This document shows positions 44,418 through 52,851 of a DNA stretch of 64,000 nucleotides, one piece after another; within the stretch, counting starts at the first letter, position 1; the number at the start of each line of letters is the position of its first letter. A program made the translations under genes and the position numbers. The stretch comes from Rhizobium sp. BK376 (GTDB lineage Bacteria > Pseudomonadota > Alphaproteobacteria > Rhizobiales > Rhizobiaceae): contig NZ_SLZG01000009.1 in assembly GCF_004341625.1 (NCBI RefSeq), positions 62,001 to 126,000 of the forward strand, written 5' to 3'. The notes below the pieces were generated by a model. It worked only from the letters and a program-made list of their open reading frames with translations. It was not told the DNA's origin and did not search any database.

Positions 44418-45545
44418 ATGCAATTTGCCCCTCAACAGGATGAAGCCCTCAAGGCCGTTTCGAAATGGCTGAAGGAAGGGCGCTCGCCGCTGTTTCGCCT
44501 TTTCGGCTATGCCGGAACGGGCAAGACGACGCTTGCCAAGCATTTTGCCGAGCATGTCGACGGCGAGGTGCTGTTTGCAGCTTTCACCGGCAAGGCAGCG
44601 CAGGTGCTACGCTCACGCGGCGCAAGCAACGCCAAGACCATTCATTCGCTGATCTACCGGCCGCGCGGCGAAGAGGCTGTCGAGGACGAGGAAACCGGCA
44701 AGACCTCGATCGCGCCGATGTTCACCATCAACCGGCAGAGCCCGGTCGCCAAGGCCGCGCTGATCATCATCGACGAATGCTCGATGGTGGACGAGGCGCT
44801 CGGCAAGGACCTGATGAGCTTCGGCACGCCGATCCTGGTGCTTGGCGATCCCGGACAGCTGCCGCCGGTCTCGGGGGGAGGGTTCTTCACGAATGAGGAG
44901 CCGGACTACCTGTTGACGGATATCCATCGCCAGGCCCGCGACAACCCGATCATTAAGCTTGCCATGCAGGTGCGCGAAGGCAACGAGATCGTGTATGGCG
45001 ACTACGGCACCGCGCAGGTCATCTCCAAGAACGAGGTGACACAGCCGCTCGTCATGGACGCGGATCAGGTGCTGGTCGGTACGAACAAGACGCGGCGGCG
45101 CTACAATCAGCGTTTGCGCGAATTGAAGGGCTTCACGACCGACTATCCGCAATCCGGCGACAAGCTGGTCTGCCTGCGCAACGATCCGGCAAAGGGCCTT
45201 CTCAACGGCTCGCTCTGGCAGGTAATGACGTCGTCGCGGGAGACGACGAAGCCCGGCATCAACCTGCTGATCAAGCCTGAAGACGACGACATGGATCGGG
45301 GCGCTGCCAAGATCAAATTGCTGAAGCAGGCATTCGAGGATGTGGACGGCGAAATCCCCTGGTCCACGCGCAAGCGTTACGACGAGTTCGACTATGGCTA
45401 TGCGCTGACCGTGCACAAGGCGCAGGGTTCGCAATGGAACAATGTCGTGCTGTTCGATGAAAGCTGGGCATTCCGCGATACCCGTGAACGCTGGCTTTAT
45501 ACCGCAATTACCCGGGCGGCCGAGACGCTGACGATCGTGCGCTGA
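44418..45545 (+). CDS. RecD2-like ATP-dependent DNA helicase
   Basis: This 375-residue superfamily 1B helicase has Walker A GYAGTGKTT (30-38), motif II IIIDECSMVD, motif III GDPGQLPPVSGGG, and the UvrD_C_2 part with YALTVHKAQGSQWNNVVLF and RWLYTAITRAAETL. RecD2 proteins are over 700 residues with N-terminal OB/HhH regions; this is the short motor-only type known in rhizobia and phages. It could take part in repair of stalled forks. The start at 44418 (MQFAPQQDEA) gives a compact N-terminus. The neighbouring genes do not suggest a specific pathway. Confidence 0.85.
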   Translation: MQFAPQQDEALKAVSKWLKEGRSPLFRLFGYAGTGKTTLAKHFAEHVDGEVLFAAFTGKAAQVLRSRGASNAKTIHSLIYRPRGEEAVEDEETGKTSIAPMFTINRQSPVAKAALIIIDECSMVDEALGKDLMSFGTPILVLGDPGQLPPVSGGGFFTNEEPDYLLTDIHRQARDNPIIKLAMQVREGNEIVYGDYGTAQVISKNEVTQPLVMDADQVLVGTNKTRRRYNQRLRELKGFTTDYPQSGDKLVCLRNDPAKGLLNGSLWQVMTSSRETTKPGINLLIKPEDDDMDRGAAKIKLLKQAFEDVDGEIPWSTRKRYDEFDYGYALTVHKAQGSQWNNVVLFDESWAFRDTRERWLYTAITRAAETLTIVR

Positions 45546-45561
45546 CACATTGACGGGATGG

Positions 45562-46257
45562 CTATTCCGTCTTGACGATGCCGAGCAATACGGCCTTGGC
45601 AACGGTCTGGAAGCGATTGCTCGATCCGAACTTTTTGATGACGGATGCTTCTAGGGCCTGGGCTTCCTCGGTCTTGATATCCAGCGCCTTTGCAATTCTG
45701 GCGGGCGTCAGACCTTCCACCATCTTTTCTAGACAGCGACGCTCCTGATCGGTCAAAGCCGAGGGGTCGCGATTGTCATTCAGCCGCTCCGTTTCGGCGA
45801 CGCTGTTGTAGTCGAGGAGGTCGTTTACTTTCTGCATCTGCCGCTGGATTGTCGTGGCCTCGCCGCCGAGTTCGCGCTTGCGCGCGTAGAGCGCGGTGTG
45901 GAACACCTCTTCTGCGTCTTCCTGTGTTTCTGCCCGATGCAGCTCTTCCATCAATTCCTGGATGACGGCGATGGGCATTCCTGTTTCGCGGCAGACGTTG
46001 ATGACGGCCATACGCAGCACGTCTTCGATGCCGTAGACGCGCATCAACCCGATGCGATCGGCCGAAATCAGGCCCTTCTCTTGGTAGAAGTGCAATGTCC
46101 TGTGGGTGACGCCAAAGGCGTTTGCCATATCGGCAATGGCAATCGGCCCATTAGGGAGCTCCGGCGGCAGCGCTGCGGCGGGCAAGAACCTGTACCTCGC
46201 CCGGGCTTCCGAGGCGAGTTTGGCGGCAGCAAACAGACGTTTGGAACCGTCAGGCAT
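45562..46257 (-). CDS. MerR-family regulator with C-terminal LuxR-like HTH
   Basis: This 231-residue regulator begins with a 35-residue extension, then has a MerR HTH (about 38-105) with AIADMANAFGVTHRTLHFYQ and EKGLISADRIG, followed by a coiled-coil dimer helix. A second helix-turn-helix of LuxR/sigma-region-4 type fills 166-228 (LTDQERRCLEKMVEGLTPARI and KALDIKTEEAQALEASVIKKF). MerR regulators bend promoter DNA between -35 and -10. The extra HTH is unusual and could bind a second site. It is convergent with the helicase gene; the target is unknown. Confidence 0.88.
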   Translation of the reverse strand: MPDGSKRLFAAAKLASEARARYRFLPAAALPPELPNGPIAIADMANAFGVTHRTLHFYQEKGLISADRIGLMRVYGIEDVLRMAVINVCRETGMPIAVIQELMEELHRAETQEDAEEVFHTALYARKRELGGEATTIQRQMQKVNDLLDYNSVAETERLNDNRDPSALTDQERRCLEKMVEGLTPARIAKALDIKTEEAQALEASVIKKFGSSNRFQTVAKAVLLGIVKTE

Positions 46258-46689
46258 ATACCCCTCCTTAGGATATTGTCTTCTTCACCTCATGTCCTTT
46301 CCCCTGCCGGCCCGACTGCCTTGTCCAAGGCAAACGAACATCCTCGGCGCTCCCAAGGGAAGGCCGATGCGGCATAGGCTTTCGATTCATCATCGCGCAG
46401 AGCTGGGTTCAGCTCCCCCGAGAACGCTGAAAACGCTTACCCTGAAACGGGATAGCCTTCGTCGCAGACCTTCGCTCCTACCATCGGCGGTCTGCAAATA
46501 ACCGATCATCGACATAGGAGGCTATCTGCTTTTGCCTGGATTAGGAATCGCCCGAAGGAGGTAGCATCGCGCTGAACCCCCAGAGAATGCGGGTGACATC
46601 ATCAATCTTTTGCATGAGTTGATATCGGAAACTCGTTGGCCTCGGGGCCTCTCTTGGCATAAAAGCGAGGTACCTTCCGTTTATGCAAT
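46258..46689. other. intergenic region upstream of pdxJ
   Basis: These 432 bases lie between divergent MerR and pdxJ genes. I see only a small hairpin GAGCTG-ggtt-CAGCTC (46400-46415) and a TAGGAGG-like stretch near 46515 without a convincing frame. Both promoters should be here. No RNA gene was recognised. Confidence 0.4.
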
Positions 46690-47454
46690 ATGGACGTCGC
46701 TATGCCAGCCAAGCTCTCCGTCAATGTTAATGCCATCGCCATGCTGCGGAACCGGCGCGATCTGCCCTGGCCGAGCATCGAGGGCCTCGGCCGTATCGCG
46801 CTCGATGCCGGCGCAAGCGGCCTGACGGTGCATCCGAGGCCCGACCAGCGCCACGTTCGTTTCTCCGATCTGCCGGTCATTCGCGCGCTGATCGACGATG
46901 AATTTCCCGATGCGGAATTCAACATCGAAGGTTACCCAACCGACGAATTTTTCGACCTTTGCGCCGGTGTCGAGCCGGAGCAGGTAACGCTTGTGCCCGA
47001 CGATCCCTCGCAGGCGACTTCGGATCACGGCTGGGATTTCCGCAAGCACCGCGATTTCCTCAGCCGCGTGACCGAGAAGTACAAGAAGATCGGGTGCCGC
47101 GTTTCCCTCTTTGCGGATGGCGACGGCGACGCGGAGGCAGTGGCGATCGCCAAGGAGATTGGCGCGGACCGTATCGAGCTCTACACCGGCCCCTATGGCG
47201 GCTGCTTCGATGCGCCGGAGCGCGCTGCTGTCATCCTGGAAGCGCTTGGAAAGACTGCGGATGCGGCAACCGCAAACGGACTGGCCGTCAATGCCGGGCA
47301 CGACCTGACGGTCGCAAACCTGCCGGCGCTGCTCAAGCGCGTTCCGCAAATCGCGGAAGCTTCGATCGGTCATGGACTGACGGCCGATGCGTTGGAATAT
47401 GGCATGGCGGAAACAGTGCGCCGCTTCCGCCGGGCCTGCGGGCAGAAGGTTTGA
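46690..47454 (+). CDS. pdxJ: pyridoxine 5'-phosphate synthase
   Basis: This 254-residue TIM-barrel enzyme condenses 1-deoxy-D-xylulose 5-phosphate with 3-amino-2-oxopropyl phosphate in vitamin B6 synthesis. Diagnostic segments are [48 protein letters not shown] and [15 protein letters not shown]. Homologues usually begin at MPAKLSVN, so ATG 46702 is an equal candidate; neither ATG has a clear ribosome site. It is monocistronic, followed by a double-hairpin repeat. Confidence 0.95.
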   Translation: MDVAMPAKLSVNVNAIAMLRNRRDLPWPSIEGLGRIALDAGASGLTVHPRPDQRHVRFSDLPVIRALIDDEFPDAEFNIEGYPTDEFFDLCAGVEPEQVTLVPDDPSQATSDHGWDFRKHRDFLSRVTEKYKKIGCRVSLFADGDGDAEAVAIAKEIGADRIELYTGPYGGCFDAPERAAVILEALGKTADAATANGLAVNAGHDLTVANLPALLKRVPQIAEASIGHGLTADALEYGMAETVRRFRRACGQKV

Positions 47455-47482
47455 TCGGCCCGAACGGCCGATGGCTTTTCGT

Positions 47483-47562
47483 CATGCTCGGGCCTGTCCC
47501 GAGCATGTGCCACGTTCCATTTTGTTGATATGCTGCAGATCCTCGGCACGAGGCCGAGGATC
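47483..47562. repeat. paired-hairpin intergenic repeat, also a bidirectional terminator
   Basis: CATGCTCGGG (47483-47492) pairs with CCCGAGCATG (47498-47507), and GATCCTCGGC (47538-47547) pairs with GCCGAGGATC (47553-47562). Sequences of this form (atgctcggg...cccgagcat with a second tcctcgg...ccgagga stem) are scattered between genes in many alphaproteobacteria. Here it separates convergent pdxJ and the quinone reductase gene. Confidence 0.65.
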
Positions 47563-47591
47563 ACAAAAAACGTTGGCTCAGCGGCGTACAA

Positions 47592-48479
47592 TCAGCCAGC
47601 CAGGACGGCCTTGCGCTCCTCGAGGAAGCTCTTCAGCGTCTGCGGCTCCCTGCCGGTCAAAGTCTTGAAATCGCCGCTGACCACATCGAAGTTGCCGGCG
47701 CGGATATTGGCATCGGCGGAGACCAGCATGTCGACGACGAATTTCGGCAGGCCGGCACCGGTCAGGCCGGCGGCGAGCTGTTCGTCGGTGACATTGATCA
47801 CCTGCGGCGGCTTGCCGACGATTTCGGCGACGGTGGCGGCAATGTCCTCGATCGACAGCGACCTGGCGCCTGTCAGCGTGTAGGTGGCGTTGCCGGTTGA
47901 TGAGGAGGCGAGTGCGGCGGCGATTGCCAGAGCGCAGTCTTCACGCGAAATGTAGGGAGCGCGGCCGCCATGGGCCGCCGTATACCAGCTGCCGACCTGC
48001 AGATTGTGCGGCAGCGACAACATGAAATTGTCCATGTACCAGGCATCGCGCAGGATCGTATAGGTGATGCCGCTCGCCTGGATGGCCTGTTCGGTGCCGA
48101 GATGGTCCGGGGCGAAAGTGACGAGCGAATTGTCCGGGCTCGGCATGGAAGTGTAAAGGATATGCTTCACGCCGGCCTTTTTCGCTGCCTCGATCGCTGC
48201 CTTGTGCTGGGCAAGACGCTTGCCTGGCGTGTCGAGGCTGTCGGTGCTGATGATCAACAGGCGATCAATGCCGGCGAAGGCGTCGGCGAGCGTGACGGCA
48301 TCGTCGAAATCCGCCTTGCGGGTAACGACGCCCTTGGCCGCGAGATCGGAAAGCTTTTCCGGACTGCGGGTGGCCGCGACAATGTCCGCTGGCGCGACCT
48401 TGTAGGTTTCCAGGAGATGATGGATCACGCGCTGGCCGAGCTGACCGGCTGCGCCGGTAACGAGAAGTTTGTTGCTCAT
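47592..48479 (-). CDS. NAD(P)H:quinone oxidoreductase, YtfG/QOR2-like
   Basis: This 295-residue NmrA-type SDR has the Rossmann motif GAAGQLGQRV near residue 9 and the YTSMPSPDNSL and ILRDAWYMDNF segments of YtfG-type quinone reductases. It likely reduces quinones with NADPH in the cytosol. It is divergent from an HxlR regulator with a conserved cysteine, the same arrangement as E. coli ytfG-ytfH and the QorR systems of actinobacteria. Induction by diamide or quinones is expected. Confidence 0.88.
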   Translation of the reverse strand: MSNKLLVTGAAGQLGQRVIHHLLETYKVAPADIVAATRSPEKLSDLAAKGVVTRKADFDDAVTLADAFAGIDRLLIISTDSLDTPGKRLAQHKAAIEAAKKAGVKHILYTSMPSPDNSLVTFAPDHLGTEQAIQASGITYTILRDAWYMDNFMLSLPHNLQVGSWYTAAHGGRAPYISREDCALAIAAALASSSTGNATYTLTGARSLSIEDIAATVAEIVGKPPQVINVTDEQLAAGLTGAGLPKFVVDMLVSADANIRAGNFDVVSGDFKTLTGREPQTLKSFLEERKAVLAG

Positions 48480-48520
48480 GGGGCTTTCCTTTATCTACGG
48501 CCGATTGGCCGCTGTTTCTG

Positions 48521-48607
48521 GTCTCAAAAAGAGACTAGCACTAGAATAGGAATTGACGTCTTGCTGTAAAGAAGGCAGTTTTTGCGCTCTACGTTACCAA
48601 AAGGGAA
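48521..48607. promoter_or_regulatory. inverted repeats in the quinone reductase/HxlR promoter region
   Basis: GTCTC (48521-48525) and GAGAC (48531-48535) form a 5-bp inverted repeat with an A5 spacer. Nearer the HxlR start, GTTACC-AAAA-GGGAAC is an imperfect inverted repeat. Either could be the HxlR operator controlling both genes. Confidence 0.4.
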
Positions 48608-48612
48608 CCTAC

Positions 48613-49029
48613 ATGGCCGCCTCTGTCGTCAATCTGCGTAACAAGGCTGAAACGCCGGTGCGAACGGTTGAGTTCAGCAAGCTCGATTTCACCAATTGCC
48701 CGGTTCGTGATCTCATTGCGCAGATCGGAGGCAAGTGGTCGACCCTGCTTTTGGAGGCGCTGGCGCAGAAGCCCTATCGTTTCGGGGAATTGCGGCGCAT
48801 GGTGCCCGATATTTCGCAGCGCATGCTGACGCAGACGCTGAGGGACCTACAGCGGGACGGCTATGTCGAGCGGGAAGTCTTTCCGACGAAGCCGCCGAGT
48901 GTCGAGTATCGCATGACCGATCTCGGTCGGTCGCTCTATGGGCCGCTGGCGCAGCTTCTGAACTGGGCCGAGGCCAATCACGATGCCGTTCGCGCGGCCC
49001 GCAAGAAATTTGACGAAACCGAGAAGTGA
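48613..49029 (+). CDS. HxlR-family transcriptional regulator (QorR/YtfH-like)
   Basis: This 138-residue winged-helix regulator has the HxlR signature [37 protein letters not shown] and the wing [20 protein letters not shown]. Cys29 in FTNCPVRD is at the position of the redox-sensing cysteine of QorR-type proteins. The start at 48613 ([10 protein letters not shown]) has AAGGGAAC upstream. It likely represses the divergent quinone reductase gene until oxidised. Confidence 0.9.
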   Translation: MAASVVNLRNKAETPVRTVEFSKLDFTNCPVRDLIAQIGGKWSTLLLEALAQKPYRFGELRRMVPDISQRMLTQTLRDLQRDGYVEREVFPTKPPSVEYRMTDLGRSLYGPLAQLLNWAEANHDAVRAARKKFDETEK

Positions 49030-49068
49030 GAGGCGCCGCCGAAGTCCTGCGCCTCTCTGATCACATTG

Positions 49069-50289
49069 TTACCTGCGGCGAAGTTCCGTTGCGAAGAACA
49101 GCAGGGCGACTGTCGGGAAGCAGAAGCCGATCCAAGCCGTGAGCGTCCAGCCGCCGGTCGCAAAGGCCCAGCCGCCGATGGCCGAACCGAAAGCGCCGCC
49201 GGCAAAGAAGGTGGCCATGAACAGGCCGTTGAGGCGGCTGCGATGTTCCGGGCTCAGCCCATAGATCGCACGCTGGCCACAGACGAGATTGGTCGTCACG
49301 CCGAAATCGAGCAGGATGGCTGCCGCGGTCAGCAAAAGCAGGGCTGAAAGCGAGCCGCTGGTGGCGAAATGACTGAGCAGGAACGATCCCATTCCGAGCA
49401 GCATGGCAAGGGTGGTGGCGATCTGCGTCAGACCACGGTCGGCAAGCCGTCCGGCAATCGGCGAGGCGATGGCGCCGGCAGCGCCCGCCAGTGCGAAAAG
49501 GGCGATGCCGTTCTGCGAGAGGCCGAAGGCCGGGCTTGCCAAGAGCAGCGGCGAGGTCGTCCAGAAGAGGCTGAAGGCGCCGAACAGGCAGGCCTGATAG
49601 AGCGCCCGGCGCTGGAGCACCCGGCTGTGTATGGCCAGGTGTCCCATCGAGGCGAGGAGCTGGCCATAGTGCAGCTTTGCCTGCGGAACACGCGTCGGCA
49701 GCACGGCGCGCAGGATGACGGCCAGCACGATCATGACCACGGCCGAGACGATGTAGACGGTCTGCCAGGAGGAGGCTTCGGCAACAAAGCTTGCAAACGG
49801 GCGGGCGAGCATGATGCCGCAGAGCAGGCCACTCATGACATTGCCGACCACGCGGCCACGCGACGCATCAGGCGCCATATTGGCGGCAAAGGGAACAAGC
49901 ACCTGAACTGCGACCGACGACAGGCCGATGCAGAGCGACGCAAGCAGGAAGATACCGGGCGTGGTCGAAACCGATGCGCCGATCAGCGCGATTGCCGAGA
50001 CGACGGTCAGGACGAGCACCAGCCGGCGGTTTTCAAGCAGATCGCCGAGCGGCACGATCAGCAGCAGCCCGAGACCGTAACCGATCTGCGTTAGCGTCAC
50101 GATAAGGCCGGTCGCAGCCGGCGAAAAGCCGAGTTCGCGGCTAATAGGGCCGGCGAGCGGCTGGCCATAATAGAGATTTGCGGCCACGAGCCCGCAGGCT
50201 GCGGCGAACATGAAAGTGAGCCACGGCGATATGGTCGGCTCCGAGACGGGTGCGGCCGTCTCCCGCGCTTGTGCGGCAGTTGCGGTCAT
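49069..50289 (-). CDS. MFS transporter
   Basis: This 406-residue major facilitator (YgaY/YbjJ-like drug or sugar-efflux group) has about 12 membrane spans. It starts MTATAAQARET with AAGGAG upstream and has PLGDLLENRRLVLVLT as motif A and GRLADRGLTQ in the second half. It is 58 bases downstream of a TetR gene on the same strand and is most likely its target. The substrate is unknown. Confidence 0.88.
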   Translation of the reverse strand: MTATAAQARETAAPVSEPTISPWLTFMFAAACGLVAANLYYGQPLAGPISRELGFSPAATGLIVTLTQIGYGLGLLLIVPLGDLLENRRLVLVLTVVSAIALIGASVSTTPGIFLLASLCIGLSSVAVQVLVPFAANMAPDASRGRVVGNVMSGLLCGIMLARPFASFVAEASSWQTVYIVSAVVMIVLAVILRAVLPTRVPQAKLHYGQLLASMGHLAIHSRVLQRRALYQACLFGAFSLFWTTSPLLLASPAFGLSQNGIALFALAGAAGAIASPIAGRLADRGLTQIATTLAMLLGMGSFLLSHFATSGSLSALLLLTAAAILLDFGVTTNLVCGQRAIYGLSPEHRSRLNGLFMATFFAGGAFGSAIGGWAFATGGWTLTAWIGFCFPTVALLFFATELRRR

Positions 50290-50331
50290 AAGATGCTCCT
50301 TGGCGATAGAAGTGGAGCCCAAGGGGCTCCA

Positions 50332-50347
50332 AAATTATTTTCGAAAA
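50332..50347. promoter_or_regulatory. AT-rich palindrome upstream of MFS gene
   Basis: ATTTTCGAAAAT is a perfect 12-bp palindrome just upstream of the MFS start and beside the tetR stop. It is a candidate operator for an independent MFS promoter; the evidence is only the symmetry and position. Confidence 0.3.
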
Positions 50348-50962
50348 TCAGTTCAGTAATTTCATTGCGGTTTCGGCCACAGCCTTCATTTCCGCGTGAC
50401 TGCGATCGGTCTTGCCGACGATGCGCATGCCTTTCATGAGGCAAAGCAAAGTGCGGGAGACCGCTTCTGCGTCGACATCTGCACGGATGGAACCGTCGCT
50501 CTGGCCAAGCTTGATCAAGTCGACCATGACGCGCTCGTCGGTTTCAAAGGCAGCCGCGACACGCCTTGCGGCTTCCTCATCGAAGAGGACCATATCCGTG
50601 GCGCTGTTGACAACGAGGCAGCCGCGCCGGCCCTCGACCCCGTGCGATGCGTTTGCATAGACCTGGAGCATGGCGAACAGGCCATCGCGTCCCGTCTCTG
50701 CCTTGCTCACATCATTGCGCAGGACGCCGAGGCGCACCGAGCGATATCGATCAAAGGCGGCCAGGAACACTCCACGCTTGTCCTTGAAAGCCTTGTAGAC
50801 GCTGCCTGATGTCAACCCCATGGCCTCGGTCAGCTCGCTGATCGAGGTTGCATGATATCCACGCTCGGAAAACACACGGAGCGCCTGGTCGAGCGCTGCG
50901 TCCATGTCGAACTCACGGGGGCGTCCCCGAAGCTTTCCGGTGCTGGAGAGAGTTGTCGTCAT
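50348..50962 (-). CDS. TetR-family transcriptional regulator
   Basis: This 204-residue TetR regulator starts MTTTLSSTGKLRGRPREFDM, with its HTH at about 20-65 (ISELTEAMGLTSGSVYKAFK). The C-terminal domain has GCLVVNSATDMVLFDEEAA, typical of the AcrR/NemR-like group, including a cysteine at the reactive position region. It is followed on the same strand by an MFS exporter gene. Reactive-electrophile or drug sensing is plausible but not shown. Confidence 0.9.
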   Translation of the reverse strand: MTTTLSSTGKLRGRPREFDMDAALDQALRVFSERGYHATSISELTEAMGLTSGSVYKAFKDKRGVFLAAFDRYRSVRLGVLRNDVSKAETGRDGLFAMLQVYANASHGVEGRRGCLVVNSATDMVLFDEEAARRVAAAFETDERVMVDLIKLGQSDGSIRADVDAEAVSRTLLCLMKGMRIVGKTDRSHAEMKAVAETAMKLLN

Positions 50963-51248
50963 GACTGAATGATTAGGGAATGATCGTTTCCAAATCAACC
51001 GAAATTTTGCGATGCAGCAAAATATTCACAAGCGGCGAGTGGTGTCGCGGGTCAGAGACCCAGTCCTGCGGTTGAGTTCGGCACTCTGTTTTTAAGCCGG
51101 AATCAGCCTTGAGTTGTGCAAATTCGTCCGAAGCAAAAGGGAATGCGATGCGGTAACAGGCGGCAATAGAATGTGACGGCGTCGGCGCCGCAGACGAGGA
51201 ACTTTTCCGAATCCGGGATCGTTTCAGGTTCGCAGCACGGAGATTAAC

Positions 51249-51419
51249 ATGGCAAAATATCTCGCGGCATCTGAAGAGACCGGCCCCGTTGAAATAGTGG
51301 CTCCTTCCACCGAACCTCTCTTCAGGAGACGCAGGTTTCTCAGGGTATTCTGGACGATGATCTCGATCGTGTGGGTGGTCGCCGTCGCGGGCCTCATTGC
51401 GAGCTCGATGCTTTCCTGA
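51249..51419 (+). CDS. small single-pass membrane protein
   Basis: A 56-codon frame with a good GGAG site 7 bases upstream encodes a protein beginning MAKYLAASEETGPVEIVAPS. It has a basic patch (LFRRRRFLR) and then one hydrophobic span (VFWTMISIVWVVAVAGLIAS) ending at MLS. The arrangement (acidic N-terminus, Arg cluster, C-terminal membrane helix) fits an N-in/C-out inner-membrane small protein. No family was recognised. It lies between divergent and convergent unrelated genes in a 560-base gap, and codon use is like that of its neighbours. Confidence 0.65.
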   Translation: MAKYLAASEETGPVEIVAPSTEPLFRRRRFLRVFWTMISIVWVVAVAGLIASSMLS

Positions 51420-51523
51420 AGATGAAGGCCGACCGACCTTATCAGGCGCAATCGTCGTTGCGCGTTCCTGCTATCGTGTTCAGCAATTCCCAACCTGTAA
51501 AGCCGGCGTCAGGCGCGCAAATT

Positions 51524-52735
51524 CTACTGCGTCAGCAACTTGGACTGAGGATCGTTCTGCAAGCTATCGCCGACGTCGGTTGCCTTTTTCTGGGTGATCG
51601 GGTGTTCGACGGCGTTCAGGGGAGCCGCAATCGTGGTGGCCGTCACGGCGCCAACGGTCCGGGCCGTTCCGCCGATGACCGCGGCCACGCCTTCGCCGAG
51701 CGAGATGTTGGAATCCGTCAGCTTTTGTCCGACCATCAGCCGCTGGCCGATCAGCTGGACGATCTCGGGGCTCTCGGCGAACTTGCCATGGTTCAGCCTG
51801 TCGCCGGTCCTGACCTTGGTGAGGTCGATCGCGGTGATGCCGGCTTCCTCAAGCTTCGTGCGGTAAGGCTCTTCGGCGGGATTGATGCCGCCGAGACGCG
51901 CGACGCGACCGGTGATGAAGCTCGATGCCGCGAGCGCCTTGTCGTCCTGGGACACGAAGATCGTGAATTTCGGCCGCGGCGTTCCCATCTCGACATACTG
52001 CTTGGCAAAGACCTGGATGTCGATGTCAGGAGAGGCGAGGATGACGTCGCGGATCTTCGAATTCACATGGCCGTCGCGGATGCCCATCTGCCGCAACGCT
52101 TCCATCGCCAGCCACGTCCCCATCGAATGGGCCAGAATGGTGATGTCCTTGACATCCTTGTCCTCCGAGAGGACGCGCAGCGCCTGCTCAAGCGCGCTAC
52201 GGGAATAATTGGTGCTTTCCTTGTCATATTCATAGGCAAAGAGGCTGGCGCGCGACGGCCAGGTGAAGAGGACAGGCGTCGCGTGCATGCCTGAATCGTG
52301 GACGATCTGTGCGAGGCGGAAGACCGAATCCTCGTACTTGTTGTTGAAGCCATGGATGAAGACCAGCGCGTGGCCGCCCTCCAAGTGCTGCCTGAACCAG
52401 GCGCGGCCTTCGGCACGCGTATCGAGCTGCTTGACGCGGGTGACGGCGAAATCGGTTGCCGGATTGGGCGGAAGGCGCCTCGGCCACTGGACGGTGCCGG
52501 CCTCGCGCTTCGGCGGGATCGAAACCTCGATATCCGTCAGAAAGGGCTTGGGACTGCGCTCGCCGTTGAAGAGCGTCGCCGGATTACCGCTGGGCTGCCG
52601 GTTGGTCGCAACCAGCATCTCGACCTGCGACGTCTTCGGCGTGGCCGCCGTCAGCGCGACGGGCGTCATCACGCCGCTTGGATGACCGCATCCGGACAGG
52701 ACGAACAAGGCGGCTAGAACGAGCTTCTTCGGCAT
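51524..52735 (-). CDS. alpha/beta hydrolase lipoprotein (DUF900 family)
   Basis: This 403-residue exported protein has lipobox LSGC with Cys16. The DUF900 hydrolase core has the oxyanion motif FIHGFNNKYEDS and the nucleophile elbow AHSMGTWLAMEAL. ASPDIDIQVF probably carries the acid. Homologues are esterase-like and attached to the outer or inner membrane facing the periplasm. Start 52735 (MPKKLVLAALFVLSGCGH) is fixed by the signal peptide. It appears monocistronic; the substrate is unknown. Confidence 0.86.
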   Translation of the reverse strand: MPKKLVLAALFVLSGCGHPSGVMTPVALTAATPKTSQVEMLVATNRQPSGNPATLFNGERSPKPFLTDIEVSIPPKREAGTVQWPRRLPPNPATDFAVTRVKQLDTRAEGRAWFRQHLEGGHALVFIHGFNNKYEDSVFRLAQIVHDSGMHATPVLFTWPSRASLFAYEYDKESTNYSRSALEQALRVLSEDKDVKDITILAHSMGTWLAMEALRQMGIRDGHVNSKIRDVILASPDIDIQVFAKQYVEMGTPRPKFTIFVSQDDKALAASSFITGRVARLGGINPAEEPYRTKLEEAGITAIDLTKVRTGDRLNHGKFAESPEIVQLIGQRLMVGQKLTDSNISLGEGVAAVIGGTARTVGAVTATTIAAPLNAVEHPITQKKATDVGDSLQNDPQSKLLTQ

Positions 52736-52851
52736 AGGCGCTCCGACGGTCGTGGTCGGCACAACCTAGAGGACAAGGCCGAAGATACAAGTGCGTTACG
52801 GCAACACCTGTAAACTCTCTTTGTCTAATATAGCTCGTTCTGGTGCCGCGA

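Noticed and set aside
51371-52294. Long forward frame opposite the DUF900 hydrolase gene
   Set aside because: Its sequence is His/Asp/Arg-rich without domains, while the reverse strand has a lipobox, FIHGFN and AHSMG motifs. It is an antisense shadow.
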